DNA from: Pseudopithomyces maydicus
Taxonomy: Eukaryota; Ascomycota; Dothideomycetes; Pleosporales; Didymosphaeriaceae
Direction: 5' to 3'
DNA length: 64,000 nucleotides
Assembly (NCBI GenBank): GCA_026873275.1
Contig: JANTUC010000011.1
Span: 62,001-126,000, forward strand
The notes under the pieces: model-generated
What the model saw: only the letters and a program-made list of their open reading frames with translations
The model's database searches: none
Told to the model about the DNA's origin: nothing
Program-made: the position numbers and the translations under genes
Shown: one piece after another, positions 8,814 through 19,854 of the stretch
How positions within the stretch are numbered: position 1 is the first letter of the stretch
Layout: each line of letters begins with the position of its first letter

Positions 8814-11510
8814 ATGTCAGAACTGGAAGATGCGAAGAGGTTATATGACAGAGGGAGGAATCTGTATGAAAAGTCGGACTTTGAAGCTGCAGCTCGGATA
8901 TTGAAGCAAGCTGCCCAAAAGACGGAACGTCAGATATTCGATAGGATCTCATTGAAACTGTCTCATGAAGTCCAAGACATTACTCTGGAGATATGGGATT
9001 GGTGTAGTATGGCTATGCATAACGCTGGAGACTACGAACAAGCAGTGAGCTGCAACGCCCGCAATCTACACATACGACTCAGGTCTCCCGACTATGGTCC
9101 AGAGCACGAAGACACATTAGTCACCCGTCGAAGATTAGTGCAAAACTATGAGGAATTGTGGCAACACGACGACGCCATTGCAGAATCTCGCAAACTAATC
9201 ACAGCCACGCATGACATATCTGACTACAGCATTCTGGCACAGCAATTGTTCAAAAAAGGGGATTCAAGGAGCATTAAAGAGGCTGTTGAAGTCAATATGA
9301 ATATCTTGAGGAAAGAGGAATCGATACTTGGGAAAAACAATTTTACTATATGCGCCGCTCGATACAATCTTGGAGTCGAGCTGCACGAACTAAAGAAGTT
9401 CGAGGACTCCAAAATCTTTCTGGAGGAGAACGCCAAAATACTCAAGGCTACAATATCTTATGATGATGTGCCAGAACAGGATCGCCAAAATATGTGCGAG
9501 CTGCTTCACGACACAGAAATAGCACTGACCAGATCCATTGAAGAGATAGAATTGCGCAATATGAGAAAGGAGCAGGAAGTAGAGGCCAAAAAAGAAACAA
9601 GGCGATTGAAGGAAGAGCAAGAACAAGAAGCGCTAAGTCTCGAGAACGAACTTGTCAAAGAAAGGGAGTTGGAAAAGGAGCGGTTGGAGTACGAGCGAAA
9701 TACACAACAGGATCTTTGCCTAGAGCTTCAGGATCGAAAGCGCATACAGAACTTGATGGAGGATCTCGACGATGAGGAGACTAGCGTACGTTCAGAAGAC
9801 GGGTTCCCACGAGCACCTAACCGCTACAGAGAATCACGGGCAAATCTTTCATCACTCAAGATACCACGGAAGATACATGAGGATATTGTGATACCGAAAG
9901 AACAGTACAAAAACTATAGAAGACATTCCTCCAACCCTTCCTACTTCAGAAACAGGTTGGATTGTTCCAAGTCCGCAGAGTCTTTGCCACGCTTTTCAAA
10001 AACATCCGAGTTCAACAGGCTATCGTTAGACGGAGAGAGGTCGCTTACCGAAACACGAAGAAAGTCGACTGGTAACACCGCGGAGATCCCAAAACCCACC
10101 AAAGTTGAATTGCAAAGTTCGCCTAGAGACAGCAGTCCTCGGTATCCAAAGTCTACGCCTTTGGTTTCCACCAGAGACCTAGTGGATGTACCTCAGATCA
10201 CAGTCACCGGTGATGATTCTAACAAAACAGTGAGAAAACGGCACTCCTACGAAATCAAAGCTTCAGTGTATTCAGACTCTCTGATGCCGGCCGGGAGGCT
10301 GGAAAGATCTTCATCAGTGGGCCACAGCAAACGCCCTGAACGTACAGATGGATACCTCTATGATGATCCCATGAATAGTGAAGGGTATGGTTCACAGCAA
10401 CGCGTCTCGAGACTATCTGACATATTCTTTAGGACTAATGCAGATCTTTGGTTCGAAACTTTGAAGGACACAGCTCACAAATTTCTGGACAACTATGCAG
10501 ACAGCAGACTCCAAGGCGCACGTGAACACTACGAGAGAGTTAAAATTGCCGTTCTTGACTCCGGTGTCGCAAACTCATTTAAATGCCCCGCTCCAAAATC
10601 AATCAGAATATCGAAAAATCGCATCACATGGTGCTCTATAGAATGTAGCAAACTCGACCCGAAAGACGACGAAGTAAGACATGGTACGAAAGTCGCTAGT
10701 ATAATATTGAAGGTTACACCCTACGCAAAACTTTACATCTACCGAATTTTACGAGATGATGAAGACGAAATCCAACCAGCTGTAGTAGCCGCTGCTCTTG
10801 AGGATGCCGTCATGAAACACAATGTGGACATTGTCAACATGTCTTTTGGATGGCAGCACGAGACCGGGAATGGCCATGATGAGCTTCGTACTGCACTCCG
10901 CAAGTGCTTTGAAAAAGATGTTCTTATTTTTGCGGCTACTTCAAATGATCATATTCGATCAGAGTCTGGAATGGCATATCCTGCCCGGGCTGACGGTGTG
11001 ATCGCTATTGACGCCGCCACTTCAAAGGGAGATTGGCTTGACATCAATCCCAGTAGGGACAACGAATTTAAAACACATCGTTTTACAGCATTGGGTCGAG
11101 ATATTGGAACAGACAAAGACTGGCCGCGTATGACGGGCACGTCCGCCGCCACACCAATTGCGGCTGGTATCGCCGCGTTGATTTTGGAATTCGCTCGCCA
11201 GCCACCGCTTAGCTTTGCCCCAGACATAGCCAAGATTTTGAAACGACCGGATGCTATGCGTGAAGTGTTGGCAGGAGCCTGTTCTGTAAAACGCACTAAG
11301 AATGGCGAATACCGCCATTTCGTACCCGAAAAGCTGTTCAGGTGCCACCCAGGAGCAGACGACGCAGGCGAGTGGTTCAATCTTAACTCGCGTCGTCGTG
11401 AGGTAGCTGAGTCCATTGGAGCAATCCTCAAAACTAAGCATGGTGGTAGGATTCTGGAACCTATGAATGTTCAAATACAACATTGGTGGAAGCAAACTTC
11501 TCGAGGCTAG
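8814..11510 (+). CDS. TPR - coiled coil - subtilisin (S8) protease, HET-Q2-like
   Basis: 898 aa counted from the first ATG at 8814, intronless. Residues about 1-240 form helical TPR-type repeats (LYDRGRNLYEKSDFEAAARI; YNLGVELHELKKFEDSKIFL). Then comes a charged coiled coil (about 250-330) and a Ser/Arg-rich, probably disordered linker (about 340-550). The C-terminal third is an S8 peptidase with all catalytic residues: Asp582 (AVLDSGV), His623 (RHGTKVAS), oxyanion Asn711 (ATSNDH) and Ser777 (GTSAATP). There is no signal peptide or pro-domain, so it should act inside the cell, unlike secreted subtilases. Most fungal gasdermin genes sit beside a protease gene of the subtilisin or caspase type. 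This gene is therefore the likely activator of the gasdermin-like protein, with the TPR part as sensor or scaffold (inference). Confidence 0.85.
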   Translation: MSELEDAKRLYDRGRNLYEKSDFEAAARILKQAAQKTERQIFDRISLKLSHEVQDITLEIWDWCSMAMHNAGDYEQAVSCNARNLHIRLRSPDYGPEHEDTLVTRRRLVQNYEELWQHDDAIAESRKLITATHDISDYSILAQQLFKKGDSRSIKEAVEVNMNILRKEESILGKNNFTICAARYNLGVELHELKKFEDSKIFLEENAKILKATISYDDVPEQDRQNMCELLHDTEIALTRSIEEIELRNMRKEQEVEAKKETRRLKEEQEQEALSLENELVKERELEKERLEYERNTQQDLCLELQDRKRIQNLMEDLDDEETSVRSEDGFPRAPNRYRESRANLSSLKIPRKIHEDIVIPKEQYKNYRRHSSNPSYFRNRLDCSKSAESLPRFSKTSEFNRLSLDGERSLTETRRKSTGNTAEIPKPTKVELQSSPRDSSPRYPKSTPLVSTRDLVDVPQITVTGDDSNKTVRKRHSYEIKASVYSDSLMPAGRLERSSSVGHSKRPERTDGYLYDDPMNSEGYGSQQRVSRLSDIFFRTNADLWFETLKDTAHKFLDNYADSRLQGAREHYERVKIAVLDSGVANSFKCPAPKSIRISKNRITWCSIECSKLDPKDDEVRHGTKVASIILKVTPYAKLYIYRILRDDEDEIQPAVVAAALEDAVMKHNVDIVNMSFGWQHETGNGHDELRTALRKCFEKDVLIFAATSNDHIRSESGMAYPARADGVIAIDAATSKGDWLDINPSRDNEFKTHRFTALGRDIGTDKDWPRMTGTSAATPIAAGIAALILEFARQPPLSFAPDIAKILKRPDAMREVLAGACSVKRTKNGEYRHFVPEKLFRCHPGADDAGEWFNLNSRRREVAESIGAILKTKHGGRILEPMNVQIQHWWKQTSRG

Positions 11511-11911
11511 AATATTCAGGTGCAAGCGTGAAGAATGGTGACGTGTTGGAAAGGTGATTTCACTCTTTTCTCCACTTTTATTATGTTCTCAAGCATTAAA
11601 TCTCTTGTTTTTCTTATTTTTCCTGATTACCAAAAAAAAAAAACCATCACCGTGGATACCGTTCGTATGTAAAATCTGCGGTGACAATCTAAAATATGAA
11701 ATGTAGATGCAATTTTAGTTGCGGCTTTTTTCGATACCACAGTATCTATATTTCAATGGGTCTGCTTGTTATGGCGATTTCCAACGATTCTTGGTAACAC
11801 TTTGTGGTAATCAATCTACACAAAACCGACGTGGATCCAATTACCAATCATAGAATATGTGTTCGACTCAGGTTCCATAAAGATCTCATCGTCAATTGCT
11901 TCGACAAAACA
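11511..11911. other. Convergent 3' regions of protease and PKS genes
   Basis: About 400 bp between two converging genes. It contains a run of A at about 11632-11643 and AT-rich stretches suitable for polyadenylation. No gene seen. Confidence 0.5.
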
Positions 11912-14900
11912 CTAACCAGAACGATTTTGGTGCGCCCTTTTCTGTGCAATTGTCGCTGCTAGCTCCTTCATTGAAGTTCCAGCCAATAGTTCGAATGTCG
12001 AAGTTTCACATCCTGTCATTGGTGTAAGCCAATTTTTCAGCTCCACCGCAACTAACGAATCAACACCATATTGTGGGAGTGATTTGCCCACATCGATGTT
12101 GCCCTCAGGAATAACAAACATATCACTAAGCTTTTCCACTAGTGCCTTTTCCAGTACCTTGCCAACCTCTTCTACATTCTCTGACTTTTCTAGTTGGTGT
12201 TTCAGTTCGGAGCGTCTTTTATCCGAGCTGGCAGCTCCAGCAGATTCATCACCTAGGCGGTTCTGATCGCTTAATGCCGCGAAACGCAGTTCTTTGCGCC
12301 ACGCCTGCTTTTGGATTGCAGTACTTTCAATGCCCGCGATAATGTGGGCTGTCCGCGGGGTACGTAAGGGGTATCTCACGCAGTAGTCCAATAGTTGGGA
12401 GATATTCGCTGCTGAGAGTTTGCGATATCCCAGGGCCACCAAGCGGTCGAGAAATTTCGAGTCTTTCTCAGCTACGTATCCAACGCTTTCAACTGCCCCT
12501 AATCCAATCGAGACACAAGGGAGACCATTCGCTGCGCGATGACGGGCAAGGGCATCTTGGAATGCCCCACCAGCTGCGTAATTGGCATCTGAGGCCTGAC
12601 CCAGGACACTTGAAATGGATGACAGAATGATGAAAAAATCCAAGTCGGTTGGATTGGGGAACAGTTCATGGAGATTCTGAGTTGCTTTTACCTTCACGTA
12701 GAGGGTTTCTGCCCATTGGGTGGACGTCATATCCTCTAGAAGAGCCGAATTCAGCACCATGCCACCATGAATAATTCCACGCACTGGAGGCATAGTCTCA
12801 CTACACTCAACAAGCATAGTTTGTAGGGTTGCCACATCTGAAGCATCACAATCTTGGAGAATGACCTGAGCACCGAGGTTGGTGAGTTCCTCTTTTAGTG
12901 AGGCGGCCTGAGGACTCTTTGAAGCGTTGCGCGACAACAGGATGAGGTGTTTTGCGCCGTGATCAACCATCCAACGAGCGGACCATCTCCCTATCCCCCC
13001 AAGGCCCCCTATAATCAGATAGGAGGAATTTGAGGATAGATTTGCAGCCTCTGAGCACGGTAGAGTCTAGATACAATTAGAGACCTGGGAGTGTTAAAGC
13101 ACTTGCAAACTTACCTTGACTATATCTCCATCCTCAGGTACGATTACAATCTTCCCAATGTGCTTCCCAGTTTGCATGGTTCTAAAAGCGCGCGGGATAT
13201 CCGAAACTCGATATGTCATTATAGGAGAAATGTTACGAATGGCTTTCGTTTTAATAAGTCCCATAATAGTGACTAGTAGTTCCTGGATGACATGACCGCG
13301 CGTATCACTAAGCTGTATCAGATCGATAGCGCTAAAAACGGCAGCTTTTTTGAATGGCCGCATATCCAGAGCTTTATTCGATTGGATGTCTTTCACACCA
13401 ATTTCGATGAATCTTCCGTGCTGCGCAATAATGTTCCACGATGCATTCAGTAGAGGTCCAGAAAGGGAATTGATGACCACGTCCACACCTTGTTGTTTCG
13501 TTGCTTCAAGTACCCCTAGAACGAACGAATCGTCACGACTTGAGAATATCTGCTCATTCAGAAGTCCATAGGTTTCGACTAGAAACTCACGCTTCTCGTT
13601 CGAGCCCACTGTGGCTAGCACTTTGATGCCTTTCCACTTTGCCAAAATGATACATGCTTGGCCAACGCCCCCAGCAGCTGCGTGTACCAGCATAGTTTCT
13701 CCCTCTTCCAAACGAGCAATATTGAACATAGAGTAGTATGCTGTTGCAAAAACCATCACAACACTTGCTGCCTCGAAGAATTCCATGTCATCTGGAATAG
13801 TAACGACGTTGTGCCAGGGCACGCGTGTTCGTGTAGAGAGATGACCGTGTGGTGTGAACGCAATAACACGCATTCCTGGCTGTAGTTTGTGGCTACCGGT
13901 CGGTCCCACGCGCGTTATTACGCCTGCACTCTCAAAACCGAAATTTGGTCGCCCATCTAGCTGTCCCATGGCACCCATGACGTCTCGAAAATTGATACCG
14001 TATGCTCGTGGTTCGATCTCGACCCAATCTACGGGAAGTGGTAAAAGAACGTCCTTATTATCACAGAATACAAGATTATCAAGTGATCCGGTCTTTGCGA
14101 CTTCGAGCTTCAGTACTCTCCCATCATTTATGTTCTGGATAAAAGGTTGCATCTCTGTCTGAGTTCCGTTATTGATGATCCTGTTGTCTTCGACGATATC
14201 AGGTTGTATACGTGGGAGTAAAACTTGGCCTCTGCGCTCTGCGTATTCATAATCTTCCGAGGTGGCACCAGCGCTATTGAAGAGTTTAGCAAACACTTTG
14301 ACAATTATAGCCTGAGAAACGTTGTCAAGATCATGAGACGGATCAAGATCTAGTGATCCGAAAATCTTGTTGCGGTATTCCATACGACAGGTGCGAAGAA
14401 ATCCTTTGTGTAGAGCATGTATCGGAATATCGCAATCCTTGGCCGAGCCCGTTGTAACCCAGAGTAAGCCGCCACTCCTAATGGCCAATTCTTTGATCAA
14501 ATCGAAATCGAAATCGAAATCGTTAAATGTTTCGGTATTCCCGTCAAAGCCTGAGAAAAAGATGCAATTCTTGTCTTTGATGTCAGCTTCACCGAGTGCC
14601 ACCACTTCAGGTTCACTGCCTGTCAGATCTTTGATCTTTCCAGCTAAGCTCTCCAACCAACCGAATGCCAATTGCGAGCTTTTATATACCAATGCAACCT
14701 CTTTTTCGTACACGGGAGATGGTTTGGGAAGGGCGGTTGACATTATGACGCTCATGGCCATATACTCTTCATTTTCGCAGTCTCGAAGATCCATGTCAAC
14801 ACCTGTAAACCCCGCTTCCTTCAAGAAAGGAGCCCATTGCTCAGAAGACATATTTGGACTGTCTTTGCGCTCTGGTTCTTCACTGAGCCACCATCCTGGT

Positions 14901-17900
14901 AGAGTACCAAAGATCAAGGAGACATCTGCCGTGTCCCGGGTAGTTTCAACCATCAGGAGTTTCCCATTGTCTTTGAGAAGCGAACGAACATTATTCAAAG
15001 TTCTTGACAGTTGCTTCGTCGCATGCAACACTTGGGCCGCTATGATAAGATCGTACTTATCGTTAAAGCCTTGCTCTGCTGGGTCGTTCTCGATGTCCAA
15101 TGTCTGATAACTTATCAGATCGCCGAGATCTGCGAAACGATCTCTGGCCGCCTGAAAGAATCCCGAAGAAATGTCTGTGAAGACATAATGTTCCAAGGTT
15201 GCAGGAATATCTCTTTCACCTCCGAGGGCTGACAGAACAGGCCGAGTGCAACCCCGGTGCCCGCGCCAATCTCCAAAATCCGAATTTTTGGATTTTCGAG
15301 CGCAATGGCCTTTGCTATCTGCGCAACCTGTTGCACCGACTGGGGAAAATGTAGCATTTGTTGGTAAAACTGATACAGCAGCCCCCCTCTAACATGACCT
15401 CTAATGGTTCTACTTCTCCCCGTAGGATTGCCGTCAAGTTATTGCCAATACGCATAGTCATTTTACCATGAGTCCCAGATTCAGTGACTCGTTTGAAGAG
15501 TGCTGCTTTGGCGTTGGGGGTTACTCGTGTCCAAGTTGAGCTGTTCGGTGCTAGCTTATCTTCGCTTGCGAGTTGCAGTTCTAATTCCATCCAGTGGTAG
15601 AATGACTTGTGATACCATGCCAGATGAGGAATCTCCTCTAATTTCAGGCCTGCCATCGTGTCCGCGATCAGATGATACACCGCTTGCGTAAGGTCTTGAC
15701 CCAAACTTAGTTCACAGGGATCTGCCGCGCGTTGCAAATGTGGGCCAAACAACTCATTTACGTTATTCAGATGAACACTTGGAACCCAGTCTTCGAAGGC
15801 ATGCATTTCACGTTGATTGTCAGCACCATTGGAGGTGACACTGCCCACAGACTGGAAATGCATTCCGCCTATTTGAACAACTGCATCGTTGCTGGATCCA
15901 GAAGCTGTTACGACCAGTGAAGCATCGAAACCTTGGCTGTTATGATTTAACACGCGAGAGAAGGCCTCGAGCTGTGAGCCCGGCTGTGGGCTGATTTCGG
16001 TTGAGATGAATAAGGTATCGATATGTCGCGGTACTGCTGCACCAACCATATGCAACGCTTGATTCGACAGCGCCGGATAAGCAGCTTGGAACACGCAGTC
16101 GAGTGTAATAGGATGAACTATGTGGGACTGCTGCCAATGCTGAGGCATCTGTAACGCTGAGTTTGGTACCATGATAGTTGAGCGTGATGAATTATCGCCC
16201 GATCGAATGCCTGTGATGGCCTGAAAGCTTTTTCCATGCTTGATCTCCATCGAAGATAATCTTTCGTAAAACTCTGAGGGCATTGTGGCCTCGTGATACA
16301 TGTCCGTAGTACCAATGTAATCACTGGAGCGCAAGGGCGAGTCCAGTAGCGCATGTTTGTTAGATACAGCAATGTATCCACGTGCAGTCTCTGCCCATGT
16401 GCCATCGGACAATGGCGTGTAAATGTGAAAAGAGCGTGTGTCAGGTTCGAGCGATTTTTGGCTGGCGGGCTCTAGGAATAGTTGTAATTCGATACCGTCG
16501 GTGTTTTCCGGGATGATGGTTGCACGCAAGATATCGACCTCTTTTAATATATATCCCTTGATAGATGTTTTGGATTTATGCAATTGTCTCATAGCTTCAA
16601 TCGCCATTGTTATATAACCGGCGCCGGGAAATACGATGTTGCCTTGAACAGTATGATCACGAATCCAAGGTAGCTGCGATCTATTAGTAGTCATCAACAA
16701 GAGTAGCAAGGAAAACTAGGGTGCGACAAAGTGAGAAGAGATAAAACACAAAAAAGGCTTTGGATCCACTTGAGGTGATATATTTAAAAAGCATCCAAGG
16801 GTGCATTACCTCGCTTGTGCGCACCATGTAACGCCAGATTGGAGCCCTGTCACTCGCCCCCGTGAGGCGTGCACCGAGAAGATCATGATGTGCGTCTTCT
16901 CGAAATCGTAATTCTTGGCTACTGCGTGATTCCTGCCAAAAACGCTGACTATGATTCCAGACGTAAGAAGGGAGGCCAGTCACAACACGGAGCCCATGTT
17001 GACCGTTGGGAGAATTCAGATAAGCCGTATTCACACGATGGCCCTTAGTCACAAGAAATCCAGCAAGCCGTTGAATTGTGATGACCGCATTCTGACCACG
17101 TTCCAAGCATGATGCATAGGCGACGGCGGATTCATTCAGCGAAGAGGATTTGAGACACTGACGAATCGGTCCAGCAAGAACGCTATGAGGTCCAACCTCA
17201 ACAATGGCATCGATAGCCTGCAAATGCTTACCATCTGAACATTGCCTTTCCACCATAGTTCGAAATGAATCGTGGAAAAGAACTGGATGCGTCATATTTT
17301 GGACCCAATAGTCGGGCCCAAACGAATATCCCCTTTGAATCTGGGAACCAGTGACTGAAGAAAAGAAAGAGACTTTTTCCTCGTATTCAGCCAGATTATT
17401 CAAGTGTTTCTGGAGAGCTGAGAGATATCCATCCTGCATTGGTAACATATGATGTGAGTGAAAGGCAGTTTGTACGACAAGTTTGCGTGCAAAAACTCCC
17501 GTCGAGGAGAAAACGGCAGCCAGCTTATCGATAGCATCCATATCTCCAGATAGAGTGACACTAGAAGGACTGTTTTCGCACGCAACGACGACTTTACCGC
17601 TCGCAAACTCTTCGATACAATGTTTTGCGTCAGAAGAGCTCAGCCCAACGGCTAGCATTCCACCTGGAACAACCTTGGATCCTGTAGAGAGATGATCGTG
17701 TGAAATCAATCCCCGGAAGTATGATACAGCCATGGCGTCATGAAGAGAGAGGGCACCGGACGTAAAGGCTGCTGCAGCTTCTCCTGTTGAGTGCCCTGTC
17801 ACAGCTACAGGCTTAATGCCAAGATCAGTGAGGAGATGCACCAATGCCAGCTGCAATGCACAGGTTGCAGGCATACTGAATCTGACCTCATTGATCCGTG

Positions 17901-19854
17901 AGGTCTCTTCATTACGCTCGAGCTCGGTGATGAGCGACCAGTCGGCACCGAAAGACTTAATGATATCATCGCACTGTTTCAGCGTCTCTCTATAGACGGG
18001 ATATGCGGCTGAAAGTTCTCTCCCCATGTCGAATGACTGTGCCCCTTGCCCATTGAAAACAAAGCCCAGACGCATTGGCTTGTGTAAAGCCTCAGTTATT
18101 TGAGTGTTATTCGATTCGAGCGCTTTTATTAGGCCAGAGGGCCCAGAAGCGCTTACTGCAAGCGACCATGGAAACCTTGTTCGGCACTCAGTCAATGTAT
18201 AGGCCAGGTTCGCGAACTCCGTTTGGTTTGAGAACTTTTCCTCCGAGGACTGGAGATATTGTTTCAGATTAGAAGCCATCTGCTGCATAGCACCTTCGTG
18301 CCGAGCGCTGAGTAGAAAGAGCTGATGAGAGGGACGCCGAATACCAGATACAGGGTTGAGTGACGGCGGAGGGGCCTCCTCCAGAATGACATGCGTGTTT
18401 GTTCCGCCATAACCAAAGTTGTTGATAGAAGCGCGTCGCGGTCCCTCCGATCTCCACGCTTCCAGTCGGTTAGGCAACTGAGCAATTATCAGAAAGATAT
18501 AATAAAACTGTGCGTTTCGCATACATACTTGTAAACAAAGAGCCTGAAAGTCGATATCAGGATTCGGCTTCTCGAAATTCAAACTTGGTGGTATTTGTCG
18601 ATGCTCTAGTGCCATTACCATCTTAATCACAGAAGCTAGTCCGGACACAGCTTCTGTATGCCCTACGTTCGTCTTAACGCTTCCTATGAAAACTGGTCGT
18701 TTTCTCCCAAGACCGATCGCATTGCCGATAGCTTTTGCTTCAGCTGGGTCGCCCACCCGAGTTCCGGTGCCATGGGTCTCGACAACGGTCGTGTCGAGAG
18801 GATTCAAACGTGCGCGTGCATAACAGGCTTTGATAAGCTCCAGCTGCGCATCAGAAGAAGGGGTTGTAATGACAGATGTATGTCCATCTTGATTACAGGC
18901 CGTCTCTCTTAGAACAGCGCGAATGACGTTCCCATCGCGGATTGCCGCAGAAAGAGGTTTCAAGATAACTGCAGCAATTCCTTCACCTCGGCCATAGCCT
19001 TGAGCCCGGTCATCGAATGCATAACACTTGCCATCTGAACCGGTAGTTCTACGAGGTTTCATTCAGCAGGTTTCAAGATTCGATTATAAGATTGCTTACT
19101 GGATAGTGGATAGCCCGACTGAAGCAAGTGGATTCAGGTTTAAACACGTACCACCCACAATCGCACAGTCCGAATCACCTTGTCTCAGACTTTGTGCAGC
19201 AAGATGCAGCCCCATCAGGCTCGTGCTACAGCCTGTATCAATAGCAACCGAAGGTCCTTTCAGGTCGAAAAAATGAGACACACGATTCGCGAGCATAGCA
19301 GCGTAATTTCCAGTTACCAAACCCCGTGGCAGGCTCAATGGATCGCGAATCTGGATGTCATAGTAGTCCTGCGAAAATGAACCTGTAAAAACAGACGTTT
19401 TTGTGCCCATAACAGAAGAGAGTGGTAGACCAGCAGATTCAAATGCTTCGAACACGATCTCAAGTTGGAGGCGAACTTGTGGGTCCATTGCTGCAGCCAT
19501 CTCAGTGGTCAGATTGAAGAACGAAGTATCGAACAGTGCAGGATCTTCTTCAAGAAAGTATCCCCCCTTGGTCGTCATGGTCGATAAGTGATCGGGATGG
19601 GGATGATAGAAAGCGTCCTGATTGAATCGATTTTTCGGAATTGTAGACCAGGCATCACGGCCTTCCGAGACGAGATTCCACAGCTTTTCAGGGCTCGTGG
19701 CTCCACCAGCAAAGCGACATGCCATGCCGATAATCGCAATTGCTTCTTGGCTAGAGTTCGGTGCAGTATGCCCATCGCCACTGTGGGATTTCCCTTTATT
19801 GGTGTTGGCATCATATTCACTGTTTGTGCCAGGTCCATGATCGTTGATTGTCAT
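11912..19854 (-). CDS. Highly reducing type I polyketide synthase (KS-AT-DH-MT-ER-KR-ACP)
   Basis: Model: exons 19100-19854, 18529-19048, 16810-18477, 13115-16673 and 11912-13066. Adding one base at each of two G/C runs gives 7659 nt (2552 aa). KS: about 38-460, catalytic Cys209 in DTGCSTSL (usual DTACSSSL). AT: VFNGQGAQ and active Ser655 in GHSTGE. DH: about 955-1250. C-methyltransferase: SAM motif LEIGAGTG near 1449. ER: AAAGGVGQA near 1980. KR: GGLGGIG near 2185. ACP: GVDSLVA with the phosphopantetheine Ser near 2504. There is no thioesterase, so release must be in trans. Frame breaks lie at C6 15382-15387 and C4 15252-15255, on either side of the start of the MT domain; see findings. The product cannot be predicted. 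No oxidase, transporter or regulator adjoins it. Confidence 0.92.

Noticed and set aside
18478..18528. Extra peptide inside the PKS ketosynthase
   Set aside because: A 51-nt intron with GTATGT and CAG ends that happens to be in frame; the residues do not fit a KS domain.
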